Shown here: positions 5,987 through 14,159 of the stretch, piece after piece
Layout of the letters: each line of letters starts with the position of its first letter
Numbering within the stretch: the stretch's first letter is position 1
Origin: a virus
Reading direction: 5' to 3' (one strand)
Virus record (IMG/VR): IMGVR_UViG_3300009496_000110
Span: 1 to 20,210 of that record
Length of the DNA: 20,210 nucleotides
Position numbers and translations under genes: made by a program
Notes under the pieces: generated by a model
What the model was told of the DNA's origin: nothing
Seen by the model: the letters and a program-made list of their open reading frames with translations, nothing else
The model's database searches: none

Positions 5987-6400
5987 ATGAGCGAAGCAAA
6001 ACCAGTAACAATAGCAGCAGATATGATGTGGTCTAGCCTGACTGAAGTAAACCGCATGTCAGGTAAGTACCAAGTAGGCCTAGCTAACCTATCCAAAGCA
6101 GCAACAGAGGCTCTGGAGATGATGGGCTTGAACGTAAGACAAAAAGACGGACAAGGAAACTTCATCACTGCTAAGTCTAACCACCCTATCCGCATCTACG
6201 ACACTGACGGCGACGAGATCAAAGGCATCCTAGTAGGCAACGGCTCTAAAGCCAAGGCAGTAGTAGGCTACTATGACTGGAAATCTCCAGCAGGTCAGGC
6301 AGGACGTAGCCCTTCACTGTTGAAGCTAGTGGTCACTGACCTAATCCCCTATGGCGGCAACGCTGAGACTACTGATGTGGACTTGGGCGAAGCATTGTGA
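5987..6400 (+). CDS. Putative single-stranded DNA-binding protein
   Basis: The 137-residue soluble protein starts MSEAKPVTIAADMMWSSLTE and ends with an acidic tail ETTDVDLGEAL. It contains alternating beta-like stretches such as HPIRIYDTDG and AKAVVGYYDWKSP. Small proteins of this type between DNA polymerase and the flap exonuclease are the ssDNA-binding protein in related phages. The size and acidic tail fit an OB-fold that coats the lagging strand and contacts replisome partners, although the tail lacks the terminal Phe of T7 gp2.5. It is the first gene after the strong promoter, which fits an abundant protein. The family is assigned by context and overall look, not by a decisive motif. Confidence 0.6.
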   Translation: MSEAKPVTIAADMMWSSLTEVNRMSGKYQVGLANLSKAATEALEMMGLNVRQKDGQGNFITAKSNHPIRIYDTDGDEIKGILVGNGSKAKAVVGYYDWKSPAGQAGRSPSLLKLVVTDLIPYGGNAETTDVDLGEAL

Positions 6401-7089
6401 TCTTAATTGATGCAGACATTCTAGTCTATCGCATAGGTTGGTCATGTAACGATGAATCAGAGAAGACAGCCGTTAGCACCATCGACGGCTTTATCTCCGA
6501 CATCCTGTTGCAACTCAACGTAGACGAGGAAACAGACTACTATGTTCTGTATCTCACTGGCAAAGGAAACTTCCGCAAGGAATATGCCGTCACTGCTGAG
6601 TACAAAGGAAACCGCAAGGATAAGGAAAAGCCAGTACACATCCAAGCACTGCGTCAACACCTTATCGACAAGTGGGCTGCTGTAGTTACTGAAGGAGAAG
6701 AGGCAGACGATGCCATAGCTATAGCAGGAACCACACACGGTGATAAAGCCATCATGGTCTCTTTAGACAAGGACTTTGACCAGATTCCAGGTTGGCATTA
6801 TAACTTTGTTAAACAACGCAAATACTATGTTAAGCCAGAGGAAGGCTTACGCTTTTTCTACCGCCAGATACTGATGGGTGACAGGATTGACAACATCATT
6901 GGTATCCACGGTATTGGCGAGAAGAAGTCAGAGAAGATATTAAAGGACTGCGTTACTGAGCAGGAACTCTACGACAAGTGTGTAGAGATGTACGATGGTG
7001 ACGAGGCCAGAGTGATAGAGAATGGTAGGATGCTCTGGCTAAGGCGCTACGAAGGTGAGATATGGAGCTTCAATGAAACCAAGGAATAA
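6397..7089 (+). CDS. 5'-3' exonuclease, T7 gp6 / FEN-like
   Basis: This nuclease should remove RNA primers and degrade DNA from 5' ends during replication and recombination. The PIN-like acidic site is visible as D5/D7 (IDADIL), E102/D104/D105 (EGEEADDAIA) and D124/D126 (SLDKDFDQ). It is followed by D162/D165 (GDRIDNIIGI) and the helix-three-turn-helix GIGEKKSEKIL at 172-182, which grips the DNA backbone. The length of 230 residues is somewhat below T7 gp6 (about 300). The GTG start overlaps the stop of the upstream gene as GTGA (6397-6400), so translation is probably coupled to the ssDNA-binding protein. The acidic residues expected at this site appear to be present. Confidence 0.92.
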   Translation: MILIDADILVYRIGWSCNDESEKTAVSTIDGFISDILLQLNVDEETDYYVLYLTGKGNFRKEYAVTAEYKGNRKDKEKPVHIQALRQHLIDKWAAVVTEGEEADDAIAIAGTTHGDKAIMVSLDKDFDQIPGWHYNFVKQRKYYVKPEEGLRFFYRQILMGDRIDNIIGIHGIGEKKSEKILKDCVTEQELYDKCVEMYDGDEARVIENGRMLWLRRYEGEIWSFNETKE

Positions 7090-7450
7090 CGGAAGATGGA
7101 CAGAAGCACGTTTTCGTTCCTTTATCGTCTCTGCACTCCGACAGGCTCACGCTAAGTGGGGTGTAAAGCACGATGTCAAGTCAGCGGCTAGAGTAGCTAG
7201 AGGAGTTTACAAGTGTGCCAAGTGTGGCAAAGGCTCCCCAGCTACTCTACCACCGCTAGAAGGAAAGAAGCGTAGACGCAACAACGCAGCAGTAGACCAT
7301 ATAGACCCAGTAGTAGACCCAGCAGTAGGCTTTATAGATTGGAACACCTACATTGAGAGGATGTTCATCGAAGCTGAAGGGTATCAGGTACTGTGTCACA
7401 AGTGTCACACTGCTAAGACTAATGCAGAACGCAAGAGGCGTAAGAAATGA
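7073..7450 (+). CDS. HNH endonuclease, phage replication/recombination type
   Basis: The 125-residue basic protein has a zinc-bound HNH fold. C48/C51 and C108/C111 form the zinc knuckles, and D75-H76-I77-D78-P79 is the catalytic strand. It starts MKPRNNGRWTEARF, a start I associate with HNH proteins that sit beside the exonuclease in T7-like phages. These probably act in junction resolution or DNA processing, in the place of T7 gp3. The ATG at 7073 is preferred over an in-frame GTG at 7055 because GGAG ends 6 bases upstream. It overlaps the exonuclease end by 17 bases and the next gene by four (ATGA). Confidence 0.85.
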   Translation: MKPRNNGRWTEARFRSFIVSALRQAHAKWGVKHDVKSAARVARGVYKCAKCGKGSPATLPPLEGKKRRRNNAAVDHIDPVVDPAVGFIDWNTYIERMFIEAEGYQVLCHKCHTAKTNAERKRRKK

Positions 7451-7950
7451 GAGATTTAACTGTAGACTTATTAAATCATTTGTTTGAGTACGACAAAGAA
7501 ACTGGTAATTTGATCTGGAAAATTCAAAAGCGAGGAACAAGAAAAGGAAGTATTGCAGGTACAACGAACTCAGAAGGTTATAGAGTAATAACCGTAAATT
7601 ACAAAGCATATAAAGCACATAGACTTGTTTATTTAATGCATAAAGGTTATTTGCCTAGAACATTAGACCACATAAACAACAACCGATCAGACAACCGTAT
7701 TGAGAATCTAAGAGCTGTGTCAGCAGGACAGAATCAACACAACAGAAAGATCAACAGTAACAACAAAAGCGGATATAAAGGCGTATCGTGGTTTGCGAGA
7801 GATAGAAAATGGAGCGCTCGTATTCATTTAGAGAATAAACTTGTGTTTTTAGGCTACCACAACACACCAGAAGAAGCAGACAAAGTATTACGAGCAGCCA
7901 GAAAAGAACTACACGGCAGCTTTGCCAATCACGGAGATGACAATGACTAA
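7447..7950 (+). CDS. HNH homing endonuclease with AP2 domain
   Basis: The 167-residue protein has an HNH_3-type nuclease in residues 50-100 (H58-R59, D74-H75, N83, N87, N96). This is followed by an AP2-like DNA-binding domain at 108-161 (SGYKGVSWFARDRKWSARI...). That order is typical of free-standing homing endonucleases in phages. It would cut a related genome lacking the gene and copy itself in by repair. Its coding sequence looks more A-rich than its neighbours, which suggests later arrival. It fits between the first HNH gene (ATGA overlap) and the phosphoesterase (8-base overlap) without breaking either. No intron boundaries are visible around it. Confidence 0.9.
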   Translation: MRDLTVDLLNHLFEYDKETGNLIWKIQKRGTRKGSIAGTTNSEGYRVITVNYKAYKAHRLVYLMHKGYLPRTLDHINNNRSDNRIENLRAVSAGQNQHNRKINSNNKSGYKGVSWFARDRKWSARIHLENKLVFLGYHNTPEEADKVLRAARKELHGSFANHGDDND

Positions 7951-8710
7951 GCATCTAGTTATACCAGACACACAAGTAAAACCTGGAAATCCTATCGAGC
8001 ATCTACGATGGGCTGGACAGTATGCTGTAGATAAGAAGCCTGACGTTATAGTACATATCGGAGACCATTGGGACATGCCAGCCCTGAGCAGCTACGATAG
8101 CGGCACTCGTAACTTTGAGGGCAGACGCTACAGCAACGACATCGAAGCAGGTATACAAGGCATGGAAGCCTTCCTAGAACCTATCAGACAAGAGCAGCAG
8201 CGTCTTATACGCAACAAAGACAAACGCTGGAATCCTCGCATGGTGTTCACTCTAGGTAATCACGAATACCGCATTGAAAGAGCAGTCAATGCAGACCCTA
8301 AGCTAGACGGTCTAATTGGCTTTAAAGACCTGAAGCTGGAAGAGATGGGCTGGGAAGTGTATGACTTCTTAGAGCCTGTTATCATTGACGATATCGCCTA
8401 CTCTCACTACTTCACCAGCGGTGTGATGGGCAGACCAGTCAGCAGTGCAAAGCTGATGCTACAGAAGAAGTATATGTCGTGTGTGATGGGACATGTTCAA
8501 GACAGGGATGTTGCTTTTGCGCGTAAGGCAGATGGCACTAACATGCTAGGCTTATTCGCTGGTATCTTCTACCAACACGACGAAGACTATCTAACACCAC
8601 AGACCAACGGAAGCTGGTCAGGTATATGGATGCTCAACGAAGTTAAAGACGGTGGTTGTGACGAGATGCCAGTCAGTATAAACTACTTGCGAGAGAAATA
8701 CGGAGACTAG
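7943..8710 (+). CDS. Phage metallophosphoesterase (calcineurin-like)
   Basis: The 255-residue protein shows the metallophosphoesterase metal-site blocks in order: D9-T-Q11 (VIPDTQ), G40-D41-H42 (IGDHWD), G105-N106-H107-E108 (LGNHE), H155 (AYSHYF) and G183-H184-V185-Q186 (GHVQ). The first block has Gln where DxH is usual, a variant also seen in phage members of the family. It may act as a nuclease, a nucleotide phosphatase or a protein phosphatase; the substrate cannot be told from sequence. The ATG at 7943 is 6 bases after GGAG (7933-7936), inside the end of the homing endonuclease gene. ATG 7937 and a TTG at 7922 are less likely starts. Confidence 0.9.
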   Translation: MTKHLVIPDTQVKPGNPIEHLRWAGQYAVDKKPDVIVHIGDHWDMPALSSYDSGTRNFEGRRYSNDIEAGIQGMEAFLEPIRQEQQRLIRNKDKRWNPRMVFTLGNHEYRIERAVNADPKLDGLIGFKDLKLEEMGWEVYDFLEPVIIDDIAYSHYFTSGVMGRPVSSAKLMLQKKYMSCVMGHVQDRDVAFARKADGTNMLGLFAGIFYQHDEDYLTPQTNGSWSGIWMLNEVKDGGCDEMPVSINYLREKYGD

Positions 8711-8711
8711 G

Positions 8712-8879
8712 ATGCCTCTAACATACTATGAACTATTGGAGAAGATGTCGCAGCTAGACGAACTAACACTAATAGAGATATTAGACATAAGCTCAGAAGA
8801 GTTAGTCAACAAGTTTAGTGACCGCATCAACGACAGATTAGAAGAACTATCAGAGGATTTTAAACATGAGACTCAATGA
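8712..8879 (+). CDS. Small conserved LTYYELL phage protein (55 aa)
   Basis: The reading MPLTYYELLEKMSQLDELTL continues to DISSEELVNKFSDRINDRLEELSED, 55 residues of acidic helical sequence. Short phage proteins with an LTYYELL start followed by a helical ELVxxFxDRI segment are familiar from T7-like and cyanophage genomes, with no function known to me. It starts one base after the phosphoesterase stop, behind GGAG at 8702-8705, and overlaps the next gene by 14 bases. It is below a 60-residue cut-off but well supported by packing and pattern. Confidence 0.78.
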   Translation: MPLTYYELLEKMSQLDELTLIEILDISSEELVNKFSDRINDRLEELSEDFKHETQ

Positions 8880-9207
8880 CGCAACACCTGATATGTGGGA
8901 CAAGGCAACCCAGAAGTACGGAAAAGTAGCAGAGAAAACAGGACTAGAGCCTTGGGCGACCATGGCAGAGGAAGAAGCAGTGGAAGATGTAGTAAACAAC
9001 CCAGACCATTACAACACAGGCAACATAGAGTGCATTGATGCAATAGAGGAGTCCATGTCCAGTGTTGCATTCAAAGGCTACCTCAAGGGCAACTGCATTA
9101 AGTATCTGTGGCGCTATGATTACAAAGGCAAGCAGGTAGAGGATTTAGAGAAGGCTGGTTGGTACTTAAACAAACTAACAGACATGGTAGCAGAGGAGAA
9201 CAACTAA
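8866..9207 (+). CDS. DUF3310 protein, related to T7 gp1.7 C-terminus
   Basis: The 113-residue protein has the DUF3310 pattern: NPDHY at 45-49, ECIDAIEESM at 55-64, FKGYLKGNCIKYLWRY at 69-84 and DLEKAGWYLNKL at 93-104. The same pattern forms the C-terminal part of T7 gp1.7, a nucleotide kinase acting on dGMP and dTMP. Here only the DUF3310 part and a 40-residue acidic lead are present. The gene stands directly before the ribonucleotide reductase, sharing one base (TAATG), which supports a role in nucleotide supply. Kinase activity itself is inference, because the protein is shorter than T7 gp1.7. Confidence 0.87.
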   Translation: MRLNDATPDMWDKATQKYGKVAEKTGLEPWATMAEEEAVEDVVNNPDHYNTGNIECIDAIEESMSSVAFKGYLKGNCIKYLWRYDYKGKQVEDLEKAGWYLNKLTDMVAEENN

Positions 9208-11087
9208 TGGATCAGTATCAGCAGTTTATACACAAGAGCAGGTACGCACGATGGCTACCAGAGGAGAGCAGACGAGAGACATGGGAAGAGACGGTAACAC
9301 GCTATGTAGACTTCTTTAAAGACCGTAAGCAGCTAAAAGGCAAAGACTACGACCTACTCAAAGAAGCTATCATGCACCAGGATGTGATGCCTTCAATGCG
9401 CTGTATGATGACAGCAGGTGAAGCACTGGCTAAGGACAACGTAGCAGGCTTTAACTGTAGCTATCTGCACATTGACTCACCGCGCAGCTTTGACGAGTTG
9501 ATGTATGTTCTTATGTGCGGCACAGGCGTAGGCTTCAGCGTTGAGCGTAACTTCATTAACAAGCTGCCAGAGGTTGCAGAGACTTTCCACAAGACAGACA
9601 CCGTTATTGTTGTTAGTGACAGCAAGATTGGTTGGGCATCAGCGTTCCGTGAGTTAATTGCTATGCTGTACGCTGGTAAGATACCGCAGTGGGACATGAG
9701 CCGCATACGTCCAGCAGGGGCTAGACTGAAAACCTTTGGTGGTCGTGCGTCAGGGCCAGAGCCTTTGATTGATCTGTTTAACTTCTGCGTAGAGATATTC
9801 CAGAAGGCAGCAGGACGCAAGCTAACCTCTATTGAGTGTCACGATGTTGTATGTAAGATAGCTGACATTGTAGTGGTCGGTGGTGTGCGTAGGTCTGCAC
9901 TGATTAGCCTCTCTAACCTCTCTGATCCGCGTATGGCTAAGGCTAAGTCAGGAGACTGGTGGCGACACGAAGGGCATCGTAGGCTTGCTAACAACAGCGT
10001 AGCGTACACTGAGAAGCCAGACTTTGAGTCATTCCTGTCAGAGATGCAGTGCATGTACGAGAGCAAGGCGGGTGAGCGTGGTATCTTTAGCCGTGTAGCA
10101 GCGCAGAAGATTGCAGCGCGTAACGGCAGGCGTGACAGTGAGCAGGACTTTGGTACTAACCCATGCTCTGAGATTATACTGCGTAGTAACCAGTTCTGTA
10201 ACCTGTCAGAGATTGTAGTGCGTCCTGAAGACGACCTAGACACGCTAAAGAAGAAAGCAGAAGTAGCAGCCATCATTGGCACGTTACAGGCTACACTGAC
10301 AGACTTCCGTTACCTGCGTAACTGCTGGAAGAAGAACACGGAAGAAGAGGCGCTATTGGGCGTGAGCATGACAGGTATAATGGATCACTACCTGCTGAGT
10401 AAAGGTGACTCCCCAGACCTGGAGAAGTGGCTTGAACAAATACGCGATGTTGCTGTTAAGACTAACGAAAAGTGGGCTGCAAAGCTTGGCATTAACCAGT
10501 CTGCTGCTATTACATGCGTTAAGCCTAGCGGTACTGTATCTCAGCTTGTCGATTCTGCTAGTGGTATCCATCCTCGCTTCTCTAAGCATTACATTCGCAG
10601 AGTTCGTAGCGACAAAAAAGACCCGCTTGCAGTCTTTATGGAGTCAGCAGGATTCCCAGTAGAGCAGGATGTGATGTCGCCTACATCAGCAGTGTTTAGC
10701 TTCCCTGTGCAGTCACCAGAAAAGTGTACCACGGTTAAGCAGGTAGGGGCTATGCAGCAGCTACAGCTTTGGAAGGCTTATCAGAATCATTGGTGCGAGC
10801 ATAAACCAAGCATCACTGTATATTATACAGATAGTGAATTCCTGCAAGTAGCACAGTGGATATGGGAAAACTTTGATCTGTGTAGTGGGATTAGTCTGTT
10901 GCCTTATAGTGATCATGTATATCAGCAAGCTCCGTATGAAGAGATAGACGCTGAGAAGTACGAGGAGTTACTAGCGGCTATGCCTGTTGGGGTTAATTGG
11001 GAAGACTTAGGTAACTTTGAGCAGGAAGATAACACAACAGGGAGTCAAGAGTTAGCCTGTGTAGGTGGTGCGTGTGAGATAGTGTAG
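9207..11087 (+). CDS. nrdJ: Adenosylcobalamin-dependent ribonucleotide reductase (class II, monomeric)
   Basis: The enzyme converts ribonucleoside triphosphates to deoxy forms using a radical from coenzyme B12. Aligned by eye with the Lactobacillus leichmannii enzyme, C84 (FNCSY) and C331 (QFCNLSE) match its redox pair C119/C419. C320 in NPCSEIIL matches the thiyl radical C408, with N318 and E322 beside it. The C-terminal C618-VGGA-C623 matches the swinging pair C731/C736. At 626 residues it is about 110 shorter than that enzyme, but no catalytic residue is lost. ATG 9207 follows GAGGAG at 9192-9197. It is the last gene of the + arm and ends just before a terminator. Activity needs cobalamin from the host or its surroundings. 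Confidence 0.96.
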   Translation: MDQYQQFIHKSRYARWLPEESRRETWEETVTRYVDFFKDRKQLKGKDYDLLKEAIMHQDVMPSMRCMMTAGEALAKDNVAGFNCSYLHIDSPRSFDELMYVLMCGTGVGFSVERNFINKLPEVAETFHKTDTVIVVSDSKIGWASAFRELIAMLYAGKIPQWDMSRIRPAGARLKTFGGRASGPEPLIDLFNFCVEIFQKAAGRKLTSIECHDVVCKIADIVVVGGVRRSALISLSNLSDPRMAKAKSGDWWRHEGHRRLANNSVAYTEKPDFESFLSEMQCMYESKAGERGIFSRVAAQKIAARNGRRDSEQDFGTNPCSEIILRSNQFCNLSEIVVRPEDDLDTLKKKAEVAAIIGTLQATLTDFRYLRNCWKKNTEEEALLGVSMTGIMDHYLLSKGDSPDLEKWLEQIRDVAVKTNEKWAAKLGINQSAAITCVKPSGTVSQLVDSASGIHPRFSKHYIRRVRSDKKDPLAVFMESAGFPVEQDVMSPTSAVFSFPVQSPEKCTTVKQVGAMQQLQLWKAYQNHWCEHKPSITVYYTDSEFLQVAQWIWENFDLCSGISLLPYSDHVYQQAPYEEIDAEKYEELLAAMPVGVNWEDLGNFEQEDNTTGSQELACVGGACEIV

Positions 11088-11101
11088 ATGTTGTAGGTAC
11101 T

Positions 11102-11138
11102 AAAAAGCCCTGTGTAGATGACTGCACAGGGCTTTTTT
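11102..11138. terminator. Bidirectional intrinsic terminator between convergent arms
   Basis: An A5 tract (11102-11106) leads into GCCCTGTG (11107-11114). A 10-base loop separates this from CACAGGGC (11125-11132), which is followed by T6 (11133-11138). The 8 bp GC-rich stem is perfect, and T runs stand on the correct side for both strands. It should end transcription of the reductase operon and, on the other strand, that of the structural operon, whose last stop codon begins at 11140. Confidence 0.95.
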
Positions 11139-11139
11139 G

Positions 11140-12894
11140 TTATGGTCTAGCTAATAACTCTGGCACACCTTCTTCTTCTTGTTTAACTGTTTCTAAATTT
11201 TTCAGCATATCTGCTATGTATATTCTATCAGCGCGTAGCTGTTTAATCATCGCAGAGTTTTCAGATTTTTTAATTGCTTTGTCAATTCCTTTTAGCAAAA
11301 CCCCTACTCCTCTTTTTGTCTGTCCGTAAGCACCAGAACCTCTTAACTGTTTAGCTGCTCCTGTTAATACTAAACCACCTGCCATCAAAGGTATTAACTG
11401 AGGGAAATTATAACCAGTTCCACCCGCAGCGGCTAACAGCCAAATGTCTCTTTGGTCTTGATAAGGCAAAGTTTTTTGTACGTTTTGCATAGCTCGGCCT
11501 AGTATGGTTTTTTTCTCGTCCGCTGCTTTAGGGGCTATGTTATCTAGGGCTTGATACAGTAAAGACTGCTCCCTCAAAGACTCCTTAACTTTAGCACTCG
11601 GTACTTTTTCGTCTACTATATTATTAAGCGTTTTCCTGAGAGTCCTAAAAGGAATGCTCAAAGCATTTTCATCTACTTGATTAAAAACAGTTCCTTTGCT
11701 TTTTAAAATATAATCGTCTAATTCTTGCCTAGTTTTTATTAAATTAGCAGGAGTGAGAGGCTTGCCTTCTAAAAGTTCTAAAGTTTTTGTTAGCAATGCT
11801 TCAGCAGTTTTTTGCAGAGACTCTTGGCCTCGTATTAAAGGGTTTGTGTTTATTAAGTCGGTCATGTCAGTTACGAGTCTGTCTGTAACCTCTGACTTTT
11901 CCAGGCGTGTTTTTGCTCCAGTAGCTTTCATCCTATTAACTTCGTAAGTAGTTAAATCTTGAACTAACTTGTTCGCTCTTTTTCCTATATCAGTTCTGAT
12001 ATTGTTGTAATTTGCTTTTAAAGTTTTGCTATATCCGACATCAGGAATACTCTTCACTAACTTAGCAGTAGCAATCTCGTCTGCTGTTTGACGCACAGTA
12101 GCTGTTTGTAACACAGGACTAATTTCTGTTAAAGGTAACTCAGCCTCTCTTGTTTTTTGAGTTTCTACTGGTTTTATTAAATCGTTGACAAATCTTTCTT
12201 TGCTTTTTATAACGCTTTTTTCGCCTGATTTAGCAGATAACTCGCCTAGCCTAGAAAAAGAACCTGATACTGGAGATGCTTTAGGCGTAGGAGCAAACAA
12301 TAGAGTTGTGTTTATTACAGTTTCTATATCTCTAGCGTCTAACGGATTGTCTTTTTTAAACTGGGCATACGAATCAGCCCCTCCTTGAAATGCTTGTACA
12401 GCTTTTGCCCCTAATTCTGTGTTTAACAATCTATTGACATTTTTTGAAAAAACCTCTTTAACTGGGTCTTCTATTTCGTCAGGAATGAGTAAACCAATTC
12501 CTTTAACAGCGCCTCCTACTCCTTCCGCTATGACATCTACAGTTGCTCCTACAGCGAGAGAAGGCAGGCTAAACTTACGAGAAGCATACAAAGGGTCTTT
12601 CATTTGCTCTTCAACTGTTGGTATACTCTCTTGCGCTCTTTTACTTAATCTTTCACTAAAACTCTCAATCATCTCAGGAATAAGACTAGGAATAGCTCCT
12701 AACTGACCTGCGTAGGTTTCAGGATAGTCAGCTTGTCTTCCTGTAGGCACAGGTGTTTCAACAACAGACGCAGCGTTGTAGTTTTTAAGATAATTAGCAA
12801 GTTTTTTAGCGTTTTCAGTATCACCAGCCGCGTGTGCTGCCTTTAAAGCATCTGCCGCTTTACGAGAAGCATACAAAGGGTCTAATTCAGCCAT
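11140..12894 (-). CDS. Putative virion/ejection protein (584 aa)
   Basis: The last gene of the structural arm gives a large, Ala-, Lys- and Leu-rich, mostly helical protein. It has a duplicated DPLYASRK motif (residues 5-12 and 100-107). It also has an N-terminal stretch ALKAAHAAGDTENAKKLANY of the ADAAGD type seen in other phage internal proteins, as far as I recall. A glycine-rich hydrophobic segment before the C-terminal region (LIPLMAGGLVLTGAA) may insert in a membrane. These traits and the position after the tail genes suggest an internal virion protein that helps eject DNA. No enzymatic motif is seen, and the ejection role is inference. The ATG shares a base with the upstream stop (TAATG), and the gene ends next to the terminator. 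Confidence 0.75.
   Translation of the reverse strand: MAELDPLYASRKAADALKAAHAAGDTENAKKLANYLKNYNAASVVETPVPTGRQADYPETYAGQLGAIPSLIPEMIESFSERLSKRAQESIPTVEEQMKDPLYASRKFSLPSLAVGATVDVIAEGVGGAVKGIGLLIPDEIEDPVKEVFSKNVNRLLNTELGAKAVQAFQGGADSYAQFKKDNPLDARDIETVINTTLLFAPTPKASPVSGSFSRLGELSAKSGEKSVIKSKERFVNDLIKPVETQKTREAELPLTEISPVLQTATVRQTADEIATAKLVKSIPDVGYSKTLKANYNNIRTDIGKRANKLVQDLTTYEVNRMKATGAKTRLEKSEVTDRLVTDMTDLINTNPLIRGQESLQKTAEALLTKTLELLEGKPLTPANLIKTRQELDDYILKSKGTVFNQVDENALSIPFRTLRKTLNNIVDEKVPSAKVKESLREQSLLYQALDNIAPKAADEKKTILGRAMQNVQKTLPYQDQRDIWLLAAAGGTGYNFPQLIPLMAGGLVLTGAAKQLRGSGAYGQTKRGVGVLLKGIDKAIKKSENSAMIKQLRADRIYIADMLKNLETVKQEEEGVPELLARP
12575..12883 (-). repeat. 24 bp direct repeat coding for DPLYASRK twice
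   Basis: Two perfect 24 bp copies lie at 12575-12598 and 12860-12883, 285 bp apart, which is exactly 95 codons. Both are read in frame within the 584-residue protein. Identity also holds at synonymous positions, pointing to recent duplication or gene conversion rather than chance. Confidence 0.85.
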
Positions 12895-14147
12895 TATCTA
12901 GACGCTCCTGTTTTTGGTGTGTAAAGATCAATAAGGTCTTGAATTTCATTATCTACTGTAGGCTGTTGATCATAAGCCCAAGCAAATTCAGGAACATCCA
13001 CAGTCATTCCAAATTGAGCTACTCCCTCGCCTAATTGAGCTATTTGTTTATTATGTTCTTGTATCTTTTTTCTGGTTGCTCTAGCCTGTAACTTAATAAG
13101 TCTCTTTAAAGACTCACCATCAAGAGTTATTGTACCGCCTACAATTCCTTTAGCAAACTCCCTATCAGCATCAGAAAGACCAGTACCAGCACCAAACGCT
13201 TTAATAACTTCAGCAACAAGATTACCAGCATTAGCTATAAATGTTTCTGTATTGCTTATTAATTGTTCTCCTTCACCGCTTATTAAACCGACAGCTTTTA
13301 ATAACTTTCCTGCTCCTAGTTTTATCTCAGCTCCAGTTCCTGTTAAAATACCAGCGCCTTGGCTTATTGTGTTCCATTGAGTGTCTATTACGTCACTTTT
13401 TAAAGAAGCTGCTTTAGCGTCCTCAAATTGATCTATAAGACTATTTGCTCTTTTTTCGCCTAGTTGCTCTATAAACGCACTTCGTCCTTCTTGATTTAAG
13501 TTTACTTCTACTGATGTGCCGTTTTTATTGATAGTAGTACCTGCGGGTGCGGGTTTTTGAGTCAAAGCATCTACAACTATATCGCCCATTCCTTCTTCGC
13601 TTTTCACAGCCAACATAATAGGATTGCCATTATGCTCACCAGCAAACGGCTTACTTAACCCCACGCCTTTTTTAGAGCCTTGCAATAAAGGCAACAGGTC
13701 TTTTAAATTACCATCAAAAGCACCTGCTTCTATCAAAGGAATAACGTCTTCGTTTTTTTTATCAACAGACAACCTTTTAATTAAAGCGTTTCTAGTATCT
13801 AGTGTCTGCTTGTTTTTAGCCTGCTCAACCGCCCTAACTCTACCTTGCTGTGCAAACTGCGCCACCATAGCAGCTTCTTTTTCTGGAGCATACTTGCGTA
13901 CAACCTCAAGAATCTTAGGCTGGTCTGCTGGTTTGTTAATGTCTAAGTCCTGCATAGCTACTCTAGCCGCTTCTGGGTTAGTCATTGTATCAGCACCAGT
14001 AAGAGCGCCCACGCCTCTACGCAGCCCTGTGCCTGCTGACTGTGCTTGTCTTATCATGGCTTCTTGAAAGGAAGACGGTATGGCCTGCTGAGTAGGCTGA
14101 AACAAGCCTTCTGTGAGCATTCCTGTTAAATCTGTTGGTTGTGCCAT
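12894..14147 (-). CDS. Putative phage virion protein (417 aa)
   Basis: The 417-residue soluble protein is Ala- and Gln-rich at the N-terminus (PTDLTGMLTEGLFQPTQQAI). Its C-terminal half is the part I find most familiar, with the segments VIDTQWNTI, IKAFGAGTGLSDADREFAKG and GGTITLDGESL. From memory, that block recurs near the ends of structural or ejection proteins of marine podoviruses. It then has a helical, basic segment (KLQARATRKKIQEHNKQIAQL). No enzymatic motif is visible. A ribosome binding site AAGGAGA lies 8 bases before the ATG on the - strand, within the 12 bp gap to the upstream gene. The stop overlaps the next start (TAATG). Confidence 0.75.
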   Translation of the reverse strand: MAQPTDLTGMLTEGLFQPTQQAIPSSFQEAMIRQAQSAGTGLRRGVGALTGADTMTNPEAARVAMQDLDINKPADQPKILEVVRKYAPEKEAAMVAQFAQQGRVRAVEQAKNKQTLDTRNALIKRLSVDKKNEDVIPLIEAGAFDGNLKDLLPLLQGSKKGVGLSKPFAGEHNGNPIMLAVKSEEGMGDIVVDALTQKPAPAGTTINKNGTSVEVNLNQEGRSAFIEQLGEKRANSLIDQFEDAKAASLKSDVIDTQWNTISQGAGILTGTGAEIKLGAGKLLKAVGLISGEGEQLISNTETFIANAGNLVAEVIKAFGAGTGLSDADREFAKGIVGGTITLDGESLKRLIKLQARATRKKIQEHNKQIAQLGEGVAQFGMTVDVPEFAWAYDQQPTVDNEIQDLIDLYTPKTGASR

Positions 14148-14159
14148 TGTTCTGTCTCC

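Noticed and set aside
7073-7950. One HNH gene split into two by a frameshift
   Set aside because: Both products have their own complete HNH site with different zinc and AP2 features, so they are two separate nucleases.
9461-10282. Two - strand frames opposite the reductase
   Set aside because: Both are shadows of a gene whose catalytic residues are all in the + frame.
13624-14067. 147-residue + strand frame inside the structural arm
   Set aside because: It is antisense to the 417-residue virion gene, without a ribosome site or neighbours on its strand.
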